Shown here: one piece after another, positions 49,575 to 61,593 of the stretch
How the letters are laid out: each line of letters begins with the position of its first letter
Numbering within the stretch: position 1 is the stretch's first letter
DNA from: Xylaria sp. FL1777
Lineage: Eukaryota; Ascomycota; Sordariomycetes; Xylariales; Xylariaceae
Length of the DNA stretch: 64,000 nt
Assembly: GCA_022578965.1 (NCBI GenBank)
Contig: MU400531.1
Location: forward strand, 248,001 to 312,000
Direction of reading: 5' to 3'
Made by a program: the position numbers and the translations under genes
Notes under the pieces: model-generated
The model's database searches: none
The model's input: only the letters and a program-made list of their open reading frames with translations
Told to the model about the DNA's origin: nothing

Positions 49575-52184
49575 TTATCCTGTCTCAAGGGAGGCTTTGC
49601 CATTGTCTAGCGAGCGCATGGACATATTTTCCATCTCTTGTTCGTGCTCGAAGCTTTGGAGCACCTGATGCGTTGGCATATCTGCCATTTCTTGCTCGCC
49701 TTGCATCTCTAGAGAGCTATGGGTCTTCGCGGGATGCTCTTTATCCGACCCCCCAAATAAACCGCGACCAAGATCTAGGCTCGTGACTCCATCTCGGAGC
49801 TTGGCTAGGTTCATTGCGAATGCGCCCGGCGTATCAGCGCTAGAACTGTGCTTGAGGGTCGCAGAATTCTTAGGGCCCTGTGTAAGTGCATCATGGGCTG
49901 TTTCTACGGCTGCAAGGACGCTCCGACTCGTCGGGAGACCTGGGGGTTTGGGACTCGGTGGAGGCTGTGGCGACCTACTACCATTCTTGCTGGGAGACCC
50001 GGTGGGTGTCATGGCGTAGCTACCTATTCTCTGTTCATGAGCTGCAGCCTGGTCCAAATATCCATTCATCTCGGAATCGGACCGGCCGAAGCATTGTGCC
50101 CACCACCGTATATCAGTGAGCTTAGGGAATAGGAGTCTCTCGCGACCACTTTGCCGATCGTCGACCGTGGGATCATAGTCCGGATTAAGAAACTCTCTTT
50201 TTCGCGACAGGAAGTAATCCCATACTGACCTAGTCCGTTCCTGTACGTGAGCATCTATGCGCTGCTTCTCGCAATTATAGAGAAAAGTGCCATATTGCCC
50301 GGCATGGAGATGATACAGAAGCCGACGTAAAAATCGTTCATTGAATTCGAACCGAGTTGGGTGTTGTCGCAGAAGTTGCCATGTCGCGTCGAGGAATTGG
50401 TGAAACACAGGAGAAATTTCGTTAGGTCGCGTAGTCTCTGTGACCGGAGGAGACTCGGATGATCTCTTCACTTGTGAGTTTTCATCGGGTGGGGAGCCTG
50501 GACTATCTCCATCCACATCACTGCTTAAATCCTGATTCCGACTTCGGTGGAAGAATCTTCTGGCGCCAGCAATTGCATTTTCGAAAGCCTCGCCTGCCCG
50601 CCCATCAGACTCTCCAGGCTGCATTGCCGACCCGGCCATAGCATCTCGCTCTACAACGAACCATTTCTCATGGCCAAGTGGTCCGGAGCGCTGTTGGAAC
50701 ATATGCCCAAATGATAACCAGTCTTTCTCAACCAACACGATAAAACCGTCTATTGTGCGATAAAATGGATCAAGCATCAACTGGGACAGTGCAGACAATT
50801 GACTCGTGCGATCCCACCCATCTGAACAATGTATTAGAACGTGAGAATGATTAATGCCCACTTGTCGTGCGATCAAGGCCGACCCGTCTAGGACTCCTCT
50901 TATATGCTTAAGCCAGTTGCTTTTTATGAGTAGCTCGCGGTTTGGAGGCAGTTTTGAGATATCCCCATCTTTGATGGCTTCTATGACAGTATTGAGAGAT
51001 TCTCTCATGACGTGTATATTGTCAATATTTAGGAATGCCTTTTTCGCGAATGGATAATACTCCATGTTTTCTGAACCCTTCCCCACTACTTGCATTGCAA
51101 GCGCATTGATGGTAGGCCGCGCATCTACAATCAGATTACTTTGTTGAGCTCCGTATACTCGCTTGCCGGCTGGAGAGTCATGTCTGGCTTCGCTATCGGC
51201 AATGAGCTCGTCCTCTAGACGCTCTATATCAGTTGATTCGCTCTCCGAGCCAGAACCACGGAGATCTATTTGACTAGATGAAGGGCTTGGCTCTGCTGTG
51301 TCTAAAGTCGGCACCTCAAGGCCATTGAATTCGACCGTAGCCGAGGCAGAGAAACACGCGCTGACAAGCTTCTCGTCTTGTATGCTGCGATTTCCTCTGA
51401 AGCCGACTAAAGGTTGAGAGCTTCGAGTAATGGAGCAATTGTTGATAGAATGAAGATACGTCAATACAGGTATCCGGGCCCTGGACCGATAAGGACCTGC
51501 ATATTTGATGACATTGTCAGAGATTTTGGAGGGGACGACAAGCAGTCCCGGATAGGTTGGAGAGAAATTATAGTCCTTGTTGATCAGGGAGATCCTCCAA
51601 CCCCTATCCACCGACTTCGTGCTAATGCCCTGCCGCCTAAATTCGGCCCTCGGGTCGTACAGACTCCAGCCGTTGAATAGTCTTTCAGGCTTGAGAGGCT
51701 GGTAACTGAAGGCGTACAACTTCTCTATCGACCCCAACCGGCAGGTTCTAGTACGAATGTAGTCGAAGGTTTCTCTAGCAGCTATCTCATTTGCAAAAAG
51801 GAAGTTTATTAAGGTAAAATCTCTCCCGCGTATTCGTATAGAGGATGGCCGCCCAGTAACGCTGGGGCAGGGTCTAAAGACGCAATGGGATATGATGGGG
51901 TATGCAATGTAGGACTCCCTATTTTTCGGGGCGTTTGGAGGCGGAGCGGCGCCGTCTGGCGACGTGACGGGGTGAATGAATATGATATGGTGGTCTGTGA
52001 GGCGAAGGCGGCCCGAGTACTTATCGCCAAAACGGATGGCGTCGACGTTGGGGACCTAGGTGACGTAATAAAGGAGAAAGGTAAGCATGGAACCCAGGGG
52101 TTCGGAACTGGGTATTCGGATATATTGTGCGTGTCGGGACCGGGGCATGGCAAGACATACATCTTTATCGTTGGACGGCGGCAT
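49575..52184 (-). CDS. ymr1: myotubularin-type phosphoinositide 3-phosphatase (YMR1 homologue)
   Basis: Exons 52184-52161 (MPPSNDKD) and 52055-49575, 834 residues, 105-bp intron (GTATGT to CCTAG). A PH-GRAM-like N-terminus (VPNVDAIRFGDKYSGRLRLT) precedes the myotubularin phosphatase domain. The catalytic loop HCSDGWDRTSQL is intact (Cys418 to Arg424, CX5R), and downstream DPFYRTIDGF and WLSFGHMFQQR are family blocks. Myotubularins remove the 3-phosphate from PI3P and PI(3,5)P2 on endosomes and vacuole, relevant to autophagy and traffic. The tail after about 590 is Pro/Ser-rich and likely disordered. The true start lies upstream of the non-ATG start of the main frame. Exon 1 is tiny and less certain than the rest. 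Confidence 0.92.
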
Positions 52185-52874
52185 CTTTAACTCTGCAGTT
52201 ATGCCGACGCAATCGTGTTCTCTGGGGTAGAAGTTGGCTAGTTCAAGGTGTGGTGTTTGGGCGCATTTATTCGGTGCGGACGACGACGGATGACGACGGA
52301 CTTAAGGATAGTAATCGAGGCGGTTGCAAGAATGCGACAGTGGATAGGAGCTCGAGTGTTTAAGCACATGTCTGCACGCCAGTGACACACGTTGATGGAT
52401 GTTGGTATCGGTGGAGCTGTAGAGTTGGTTGAGTTGGCTGAGTTGGTTGTATTGGTTGTGCGTGATATCGTGTGGGCCTGGACGCGGGCATCTTTTGCAC
52501 TCCCGAATGGTGAATGACCCGACAGCGCTCACTGCCCGTAGTCAGGAGCAGCTCGGAAAGCGCGGGGCTCACGGAGCTTATCACGAGGCTGAAGGATCAG
52601 AGCAAATAGGTGAGGCCTTGACTACCACCTATGTAGGTAGTACCCAGCTAGGTAAGATACTGTCTCAATAAGGTACAATTAGATTCCAGGTTTTACCACT
52701 CTCCTAGCCCACGACAAATTGGGATTAGTGCGTTCGCCGCTTTTGCTCAGGCCAAACATCAGCATGCAGAGAGAAACGGTCCGTTAAACGGCTTCCTTTT
52801 ACCATTACTTATAAAATGAAGATAACCTGAACGTATCATACCACTCAATCATCTTCTCAACCCATCCTCATTCG
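52185..52874. other. intergenic, with GAGTTGGTT repeat and left copy of a flanking repeat
   Basis: No supported gene. A minisatellite-like GAGTTGG(T/C)T repeat lies at about 52421-52456. The 64-bp repeat copy A (separate entry) starts about 185 bp before the kinase ATG. Confidence 0.5.
52690..52753 (+). repeat. degenerate direct repeat, copy A (left of kinase gene)
   Basis: The segment shares GTTTTACCACT, ACAAATTGGG-TTAG and TTTTGCTC-GG with copy B at 54959-55022, at about 75% identity by eye over 64 bp and in the same orientation. See copy B. Confidence 0.55.
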
Positions 52875-54070
52875 ATGAATTTCAAACACCTTTCTCGTTT
52901 CTTACCTTTTAGCCAGATTACCTATCGTATAGGCATTAGAATGGCGTCTACTATTGTGGGTGATTCCGGTCGCGTTTACGTCAAAGGCGACGTGCTCCAG
53001 CGCAATCGCGAGGATTACAACCTCAGCATCTTCAAAGCCGAGTATGTCTTAAACTCCGTGTGCTCTTTTCCCATTTCGCCGAATTATCTAAATCATATTA
53101 TTTAGGTCGGAGAATCAGTCTTTTGCCGTCAAGCGCGTGTCTAGGCCATTTTATAATAGGTCTATTCGCCTTGCGACCGAATTTACAGGCTCCCGTCGAC
53201 TTCGAATGCACGTCGATTGCAATCAAGAGGAAGGCGTTCTTATTTATCCTTATTATACGACTACCCTACTGTCCTTAATTCAGGACAAACCAGACTTTTC
53301 CCCAACTCAACGATATAAAATTCTACGATATGTAGCAGAAGCAATAGCAGAGCTTCATAGTAAAAACTGGATCCATATTGGCAAGTTCTCTAAACTTTGT
53401 CTGCTATAAACCTAAATAACTAATAAATACATCTACAGATATCAAGCCAGACAATATCTTGGTTGATTTGACTTGCGACAACGTTAGCAACGTAGCTCTA
53501 GGTGATTTCGACATTGCTTGCAAGCTAGAGGATGGACATGTTTTTCAGACGTCTCACGCAATAGGGAATGCTATGTGGCGAAGTCCAGAGGGGCAGACTG
53601 GAACCGGTGTGACCAAGGCGTCGGACATGTTTTCATTTGGGCTCGTGGTAGGCTTTTCTATAGCTAACGTGACAAAGTCCCGCTAACTCCGTCTATAGTG
53701 CATATTCACTCTGGGTGGTGGACCCTTCTTGCTTATAGAAAATTACGAAGAGCTTGTAAAACATAACATTATGCCAGAGCAAGAAATCCTGACTCGACAT
53801 TTCGCGATGTTTGGGCCTGTACCCGAAGGACTCCTCAAGCAAGTTACCAACGAAAACTGGCGTCGCGGTTTGGAGATAGGAGCAAGAGTGGGCGAGGAAG
53901 TGATGAAGCAAAACCCTTCGATGAGGTTCTCCGTATGGGGCGTAGATCTTGGGCCCGAGGCATATGATATGATATCTGGAGTAACAAATCTAGACCCAGC
54001 TGCTAGAACGAAGATAGACCGAGTATTGAGCCATCGCGTGTGGCAAGAGGAGGTTGATGAGTCTATCTAA
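52875..54070 (+). CDS. small protein kinase with altered catalytic motifs
   Basis: Four exons: 52875-53041, 53106-53380, 53439-53647 and 53699-54070, 340 residues. Kinase features in order: the VAIK-type lysine FAVK (Lys65), the catalytic loop WIHIDIKPDN (Asp148, Lys150, Asn153), GDFDIA (Asp170), MWRSPEG in place of APE, then SDMFSFG. Two motifs are unusual: the HRD arginine is Ile (non-RD kinase), and DFG is DFD. The glycine-rich loop is weak. The catalytic and metal Asp residues remain, so activity is possible. Intron 2 has a GC donor (GCAAGT). The family looks like the orphan, fungal accessory kinases. No partner is evident nearby apart from a possible zinc-finger relic 33 bp downstream on the other strand. 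Confidence 0.85.
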
Positions 54071-54102
54071 ATGTTTATTCTTGTTTGCTATGAGTTTGGA
54101 AG

Positions 54103-54745
54103 CTAAGAGAAATCATACAGCCACGCCTCCAAGTCAGCATCAGTGTAACAATTACTCTCCTTTACTAGCTTATTATCATAGTCTCTATTACAACCATATC
54201 CTTGAGCCGTCCACCCTTCGCGATCCGCTGTTGACGAGTCGCAGTCGCATGCAACATATGAAGAACACAATCCAGGAGGCTCAAAAGTCGAAATACTGTC
54301 CCGCATACTGCTACGCACTGGCGTGACCAGAGCCAGGGCGGCGTCACTTCTAGGCATTGAATAATCCGCGGGTGGTTCAGTATGCTCCGCCTGCGCTTCT
54401 CTGCCAATGGAAGTGTCTGGGGTGTTGATAGGACTTCCACAACTGAAGCCAGCCGACCCCGACCGGCTTGTTTGCGGCTGGCAATCACTTCTGCATTCAA
54501 AGCTACTGTCAACCACATGCTCATCTTGGCTTTCTTCTTATGAAGATCTGGATCCTCAGCAGCCATATGATCGGAGCTCAAGCTTTATTAGCTGTGTTGA
54601 AGCGTTTTAGGAGTTGCTACTTATGGGTCAAGAAATGCCGTAATACATGTAGGTTAAATTTAGACGAGTACTTTTTCTGGTGACCACAATGTGAATATGG
54701 GCAGATATAATCCACTTCGTTTCCTGCTTGTAGGTTGACTTCTTT
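54103..54745 (-). pseudogene. possible C2H2 zinc-finger gene or relic
   Basis: On the minus strand a short open segment at about 54745-54614 reads a classic zinc finger, DYICPYSHC, then HQKKYSSKFNLHVLRH (Cys-x4-Cys-x12-His-x3-His). After a possible intron, from about 54613 (GTAGCA donor) to an acceptor near 54502 (TTGACAG), a second frame continues: SFECRSDCQPQTSRSGSAG and so on to a stop at 54103. The C-terminal 130 residues are Ser/Asp/Cys-rich. I found no in-frame ATG before the finger, so upstream exons are missing or lost. It ends 33 bp from the kinase stop, on the opposite strand. Confidence 0.35.
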
Positions 54746-56338
54746 GCCCTCTGTTAGTTACTAATACGCGCCTTTTTCTTTTATACGGTCCTATCGAATC
54801 CGGTTTGGAATAAAACGGTCGCTTTCGACTTGATTTAATGCATTTACGGTAATGACACGTTTTACACGCAAGTTCGTCTGCTTAGGCTGGGCTCAGGCTA
54901 AAAGTGGCATGGCTCAGGTGAAATTCCATTCCGATTCGAGATGGTAAAAACCTATCTAGTTTTACCACTTTCAATGTAGTACACAAATTGGGCTTAGCGT
55001 AATCGCCACTTTTGCTCTGGCTCCGCTCGCCCTGTCCTCAATCGGGTGACTAAGTAGAAGTAATTGTACTTGCTTAACTTCCAGTGTAGTGAATGGTAAA
55101 ATATCATATACCAATAATTTTACGATATAAAGCAAGGGTATGGCTTGTACCATGTGTATCAATCTTGTTACTATACAATATTAATATTTAAAGTTTGTAT
55201 GTAGTGCAACACCAGACCAGTCACAAGTTCGGAGTAGTATGATCCAGGCTCCGTACAAGTATCCAGTACCGGCTTGGATCGGTACGAAAGTGGAGTACCC
55301 GTACCGGCACGGCGCTCGGACTAGTAAGCGAGAAGACCCCATATCCTCCTCCTCGCCGCCTGTATCTTGTAAATAATGTGCCGGCGTTGAATGGGCGTGA
55401 ATTGCTAACCCCGGAGCCAGGGTGTTCTTAATCTAGATCCATAGTGAGCTCGGCTCACGCTCCAACCACTAGCCAAGCCCTGACGTCAGCGATTCACACA
55501 ATCTCCAGCATCCCATCTTTATGAAGATATAAACTATACACCGTAAATAGCCCGCTGCATACATCGTTGACTTCAATAATACACCATAGCGTCGATCCTG
55601 TCACGACCAACATGTCTTGGCTTTTACACACGTCGACAATCGTTGAACCAAGACGATGCCTTCACGGATACCCCGCAGGAGAGGCAGTAATCGTTTTTCC
55701 AGGTCGACCACTATCCGGTATCCTGTCATAACGTGACCGACATTCCTATCGCTCAGAAGAGCGGGGACAATATTCCTATAATTTACGACTAACACCAACC
55801 ATTAGCCATTCTCATTACGACTACTCTACTCATACGATGATATCGTTCATACATTGTGCTGATCGAGTATCCATAGACAAAGCCGTGATAACACTTGCTC
55901 CGCTCACACTTAGCTAAGTTGATACCGACATCACCAGCTACTTAAACAGCTGGCTCTTCTTCTACACCTGTAGATAGGTATGCACAATGAGGCTCAGTCA
56001 CCTGAGAATATAGGGTGAGGCATGCTTACCTAAGCATACCCAGAGGATACGCTAAACCTAATTTGTCTGCGCCACCTCCAAAGATGTACCATGGTACCTA
56101 AGACAAGAACCACACAAATCTGAGCCCTAAGCCAAAAAACCCCCTACCACCAAAATTCCGGACAGTGCATAGACCACTGTCAGCTGCATCCCTCCACCAA
56201 ATTTACACGACCCTCGATTTTTCTGGCGATAAGTGCTCTGCCATCCATCGCCCAACCACCGGATCGACCACCGTCCTCGCATTCCTGCCACCACCCCCCC
56301 AACGATTCGAGCAGTCAATCCCGAGGAAATCAGTCAAG
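54746..56338. other. gene-free stretch, 1.6 kb; uS3 promoter at right
   Basis: No gene is supported. Repeat copy B (54959-55022) lies here. No tRNA was found. The 5' leader of uS3, C-rich, lies at about 56140-56338. Confidence 0.5.
54959..55022 (+). repeat. degenerate direct repeat, copy B (right of kinase gene)
   Basis: Same orientation as copy A at 52690-52753, shared words GTTTTACCACT, ACAAATTGGG, TCGCC and CTTTTGCTC. The two copies bracket the kinase and the zinc-finger relic, 2.2 kb apart. Possibly ends of a decayed element or a duplicated regulatory segment. Confidence 0.55.
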
Positions 56339-57297
56339 ATGGCCACTTCCGGAACTCAGATGTGAGTCGACCCGATCTCTGCTATTTAGCTCAACAACAC
56401 AGTTGCCGTGCCATGACGGGCGGACAGCGCTGCCCCTCCAGGAGGGCGTCGCGCGATCAGCCACACCCACCACCTCCCAACCCGCCCAAGCTCGCTCGTT
56501 CGCTCGTTCGCTGACCAGAATCCCCCCCCGATTGCAGTTCCAAGCGCAGAAAGTTCGTCGCCGACGGTGTCTTCTACGCCGAGCTGAACGAGTTCTTCCA
56601 GCATGAGCTGGCCGAGGAGGGCTACTCGGGCGTCGAGGTCCGCGTCACGCCCACCGTCACCGACATCATCATCCGCGCCACCCACACCCAGGAGGTCCTG
56701 GGCGAGCAGGGCCGCCGCATCCGCGAGCTCACGTCGCTGATCCAGAAGCGCTTCAAGTTCCCCGAGAACAGCGTCTCGCTGTACGCCGCCAAGGTCCAGA
56801 ACCGCGGTCTGTCCGCCGTCGCCCAGTGCGAGTCGTTGCGCTACAAGCTGCTCAACGGTCTCGCTGTCCGTCGTGCCTGCTATGGTGTCCTGCGCTTTAT
56901 TATGGAGTCTGGCGCCAAGGGTTGCGAGGTCGTCGTCTCCGGTAAGCTGCGCGCCGCGCGTGCCAAGTCCATGAAGTTCACCGACGGCTTCATGATCCAC
57001 TCCGGTCAGCCCGCCCGCGACTTCATCGACAGCGCCACCCGTCACGTCCTCCTCCGCCAGGGTGTCCTGGGTATCAAGGTTAAGATTATGCGTGGATCGG
57101 ACCCCGAGGGTAAGGCCGGTCCGTCCAAGTCTCTGCCTGATGCCGTCACAATCATCGAGCCCAAGGAGGAATCCAGCGTCGTTCAGCCCATGAGCCAAGA
57201 CTACGGTGCCAAGGCCGCCCAGGTCCAGGCCCAAGCCGAAGCTGCTCGTGCGGCCGAGGAGGAGGGTGGCGAGGAGGCCGCTCCCGTCGAGGACTAG
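56339..57297 (+). CDS. rps3: 40S ribosomal protein uS3 (RPS3)
   Basis: Exons 56339-56361 (MATSGTQ) and 56538-57297, 260 residues, 176-bp intron (GTGAGT to TGCAG). The KH domain and conserved blocks [73 protein letters not shown] and [10 protein letters not shown] are present, with an Ala/Glu-rich tail. uS3 lines the mRNA entry of the 40S subunit. The strong GC bias at third positions fits a highly expressed gene. A long antisense open frame (56386-57327) is only a shadow of this biased codon use. Confidence 0.97.
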
Positions 57298-58287
57298 GTT
57301 TGAGTCGGTCGGTGCTGGACTCCTCAACCCGAAATCTCTGGTGATGTGAACGGAAGAAGCAGATAAAGAAATAAAAAGGATGGAAGCGGAATCTGCTACG
57401 GCAAATAATTCGGCGTCTTGATCATTTGCATTGGTACGGAGGGAAATTCATGAATAACCTAAGATCAGAGGCTCAATGCTTGATGTATAGTTGTAGGAGT
57501 GTGTCTGCTAATAATAGTAGATCGCGTAAACTACGATAGGCAATCAATCATCATGAGTGAACATATGTGTGCCATTGCAATCGCCGACTGTGAAATTCTT
57601 CGTGACCAACGTTTAAATAGTAGGCAATCGAGTTGTTTGTTACCAAGATACAAGTAAATCTATGTTACATACAGGTATGGGGTTTGGGTTAAATGAGCAA
57701 GAAATATATTCTACAGACCTTAATTATATCAGACCATTTCGAGTGTTCATACCAGAGACAACATATAGCCGCACAGTGTAATGATGTATAGGCACGCATC
57801 CCAATTTCTGAGATGCGAGCTTGTAGTTTTCTTGCTGTTCATGACTAGAGGTAACTTTACATGGCTGAGAGCAAACAATCCTCGTCTTCCAGTTTCGAGC
57901 TATGGTTTCGTATTCACAGCCCACCAAAAGAACGCCTCCGGAACGCCGAATATGAATCCCAAACCGTGTCCCCTTTCTCTCCTCCCTCTTGTTGGGTAAT
58001 GACATCCCTATTCTCTATACTCCTACATCGCATGTCGGGCCTGGGCGTCCCGGCGATCATCGTATAGCACAAAGGCGTCTCCCCAAGAGGTCTATCCCGA
58101 GAAACGAAACGTAAAGCCATGATATTATTCATACGCGATTCTCGTCGGATAGGCGTTCTAATTCGTCGACAAACAAATCGCTGGAGAAGGAAATGTACAA
58201 TGCGATCGTATGATACCGAGGTTAACGTATGCGTGGATAACGCAGGAACCTCTTCCTTGAGTTAGATATAATGTGCTGGCGTGGAGA
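57298..58287. other. convergent 3' region between uS3 and the NIPA gene
   Basis: About 1 kb without supported gene, tRNA or repeat. Overlapping short open frames on both strands at 57724-58132 show no motif. Confidence 0.55.
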
Positions 58288-59890
58288 TCAATTGCGATTC
58301 TCCATTTCGATCACCTCGTAGGTTCTTCCTGCATGTCCATTCATGCCATTCTGCGTTCTTGTCGTTCCATTAGTATCAACGTTGTCGGGCAGTCCAAAAT
58401 CGCCGTGTGCTTGCTCTTCATCGTACGCGCGCATCAGACCTTCCCTATCAGAATGGCCTCGGCTTCCTATGCTAACTCGTGGATCTTGGCTCCTCCTAGA
58501 CTGCATGCTAAGTCGAGTTTGAATACTCGATATCATGTCGGTGCCAGTAACATCAGTGCTCTGGCCGGCAAGTATCTTTGTCCCATCCGGATCGCGTCGG
58601 GAGAGGTTAAGCAGGTAAACACCGGCGAAGGTGGTGAGAAACCCGCAAAGGAGCGAGAACGTGCCGACCACATCGGTTGTGTTGAAACCAGAGAAGAGAA
58701 TGAAGGAAGCGACGAGGGTGGCTGTTGTAAACGTGACATAATATAGAGGGTTAACACTAGTCTGATGTTAGCAATGCTCTATTATCTGGAATCGGCGCGT
58801 CAAGTAGTTGCCATACATGGAGGTAGGAAACTGGCTAAGTGCCTTGTTGAAGTAGTTCAATTGCGTTAAAATGCAACCACCAGTCACAATCATGAAGACA
58901 TAGGTTGACGCGTGCGTGAACTGGTTATTTCCGGCGAAAGTGAGCTTAAGGGCAATGCCAAATGCCTTGATGGACATGACGGAGACAGAGCCGACGGTAG
59001 AGCAGATCGACATGTAGATCAGAGGGTTACTCTTGCCGTGGACCGGCGCAACTTTATATATCATGACCACAGCGAAGATAGCCACAATCACAGAATACAG
59101 TAAGAAGCCTAGCCCACAAAATCAATACTAAATTCAAGATATCAGAGGGTTTCTGTATTCCTTTCCTTACCTGGCCGAAGTGCATAATCCAAGATCTGGT
59201 CGACAGTTTCGACGACCTCGTCAGGAGGTGCGTGAAGCACGATAATGAGGGCGCCGAGAAGACAGATAGCACAACCGAGCTTTCCTAGTGTTCCGAGCTC
59301 TTCTTTTAAGAAATACGACCCTAATACAGCGCCTATCAAAACGGATAGAGCACCTAATGGTGTCACTAGAATCGCAGGCGCGTAGGCGTATGCCGCAAAG
59401 TTGAAAAGTTCCCCAAAGACCACTGTCTCAGGTCAGCCTCGGGGTCATCGGCTACGCAAAGGTAGAGCCTTACTTGTAGATGTTCCCGCCCACCATAGGG
59501 GATTCAGTAGATATTGATGTCCATCCCCTTGAAATCCATGTTTTTCTTCCGATTGTATTAGGCCCTAGTTCGGGTCAGCACGGTAGGCACCGCTAGCATC
59601 TTGACGCATCTCGAACTATTATACCTTTTTTGTAATGACGAAACTTATACCTGCAGTAAAATAGAGGTTAGTTAGATATTAACGTAATGGGGAAACCATG
59701 CGCCTACCGAGGACCAGACTGGAAGAAATGGCTAATGCCAGCCCAATATATCTGCCGTAGAACCCCGTGTTAGTTCGTGTTCTGTAGGTAGATTGAAACG
59801 CGAGAGATTTCATGGAGAAGCAGTAGGAATGGAGGATCAACCGAGGCGCGCTGGAGTGAAGGGGGACTCGTACTTATCGTCTATGGTCAT
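58288..59890 (-). CDS. NIPA-family magnesium transporter (DUF803)
   Basis: Seven exons: 59890-59874 (17 bp), 59751-59708, 59650-59625 (26 bp), 59564-59474, 59422-59171, 59108-58817 and 58756-58288, 396 residues. The start MTIDDKYIGLALAISSSL leads to SFVITKKGL, then NFAAYAYAPAILVTPLGALSV, LGCAICLLGALIIVLHAPP and later NPLYYVTFTTATL. These are NIPA blocks: nine membrane helices of the DMT fold. The C-terminal 100 residues are hydrophilic with Arg/Ser/Asp. NIPA proteins carry Mg2+ at plasma or endosomal membranes. Two micro-exons (17 and 26 bp) were needed to restore the N-terminus; each join is in frame with canonical sites. Confidence 0.92.
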
Positions 59891-61593
59891 ATCGAGGGAA
59901 TGCGCCAAGTGTTTGATAAAGAACGTGGTAATAGGAACGACAAAACGAGAGTCGGGGTCGAGTCTGAGAACTCGCGCCGGGCGAGGGAGGCGACGTTATG
60001 GCCACAAGCGTGTGTTGCGCTTCGACCAGCAGATGCCGCGATGGGCCGAACAGCAACAGACTCGGGCGTCAAGGAGTCGGAGGACGAGAGTCGACTGTGC
60101 CCCGGATGTGATGTTGAGCAATGTACTCCAATGTCGCTGTCGGAACTGGGGAAAGATGATTCGACTACTTGGTTGTGGCCATGGGCGATTCAGATCGACA
60201 GGGCTTATTCGATGAGCGAAGGAGGTGTGTTGAAAGACGAGCAGGTAGGCGACGGAGAATGGTTTGCGACAGTGAGGGTTGTCTCGGCCAAACAAGTCTA
60301 AGGATGAAGAGCGAGGTTGAGTTAAGTCGGCGCCAAGTTGCCCGTGTGGTGTGGTGTACCACCTATTGTAGTAGGTGATAGGTAAGGTGGAGCGCCGAGT
60401 CTGGCGCTGCCTATTGGCCCAAGGTGGGCGATTAAAGGTCACTTGAGCCAATGTACCTAAGTACACTACGGCGTAGTATGTCCCTACACTACTGTACGCA
60501 GCAGAGCGCCGTGTTACTTAGCCCCTACAGTAGTGGGTGCCAAAAAAAGGTACATGCTTAGGTACGTTAGTGCAGCTAAACTAGAAACTACCTAGATAGA
60601 GTACGTTGCCTCCCGACACTGCCCAGGTGCTCGAATCATGGATTTCTGGGGCGCTATCCACTATAGCCCGCCACTAGCCTCATCTCCTTCGTGTGTCTGG
60701 GCAGGTTATGAACCCTTAATCTACTGTAGAATTGTGGTGGGTGTGGACTACAACATGAGATTTTTAAGGACTATTTTTCGTTCTTTTTTCTTCGGGTACC
60801 TGGTGATCGAATAGACGTTCGGCAGCATATCCCTGTCACTTTATATCTCCGGGTAGTACCGAGTACTTACTGTACCCTGGCGGCTCAGACTGCCCACCTG
60901 GGTAGGTGTCTCCAAGTACGTAGAGATACCTGCTATGGTGGTATAGCAGCGTCAGTGGTGTGCACACGTGTATGATGCAGGGGAGGTGATAGGTATCTCC
61001 TAGCTGAAAAGGGTACCTAGAGGTACTGAGTACTTAAATACCTACCTAAAGCTTTTTCTAGTGTAGTGTATGCGTCTCAGGCCCCAGAATGCGCCAGCCC
61101 CGACGTTTCGAATCTAAAATGCCTGTGTCTTTCACAAGAGAGATCGATCGTTTCGAGAAGCTACAAAAGACAGTGTAGGTAAGTAGCAATCGAGATATTA
61201 ATCACAAGGTCAAATATCACGTATTGCCGCTTTAAGGCTGTGTGCGGCCAGTGCCTTTCAGACATCTATGAAACACAGTTTAGTTAGTTAGCAGGATATT
61301 GTGCATATCGCAATAATTATCTGCTACAGTACAAAAGTTGAAATGGAGACGGAGTGATGGACACGTAGTACGTGGCTGAGCAGAAAAGAGGGAAGGGAAT
61401 CAAAATTGAAGTGACGAGTTCTCCCCACTTCGGCCGATATGCCCATCTACTGCGTAAGTCCCGGTAAGCCGTAAATCGCAGCTTAGCCAGCTGAGCCAGC
61501 TTCTCACAAGAACACAAAATGTAAGAGTGAGCACTTGTCGTTATAGTTAGTTCAGCTAGTAGTTAGGTAGTTTATTGTCCGAATATCTGTCCA
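59891..61593. other. intergenic, 1.7 kb; NIPA promoter side
   Basis: Overlapping open frames at 59793-60466 on both strands contradict each other and have no motif; I treat them as leader or spacer DNA. 60460-61050 is full of TACCTA/GTACTT short words. No tRNA was found. Confidence 0.5.

Noticed and set aside
56386..57327. 313-codon open frame antisense to uS3
   Set aside because: The sense frame is a clear ribosomal protein with GC-biased third positions, which removes stops from the opposite strand. The antisense peptide is Leu/Gly/Asp repetitive with no motif.
59793..60466. Overlapping frames of 130-156 codons upstream of the NIPA gene
   Set aside because: They overlap on both strands and in several frames, have no motif and cover the NIPA first exon and promoter.
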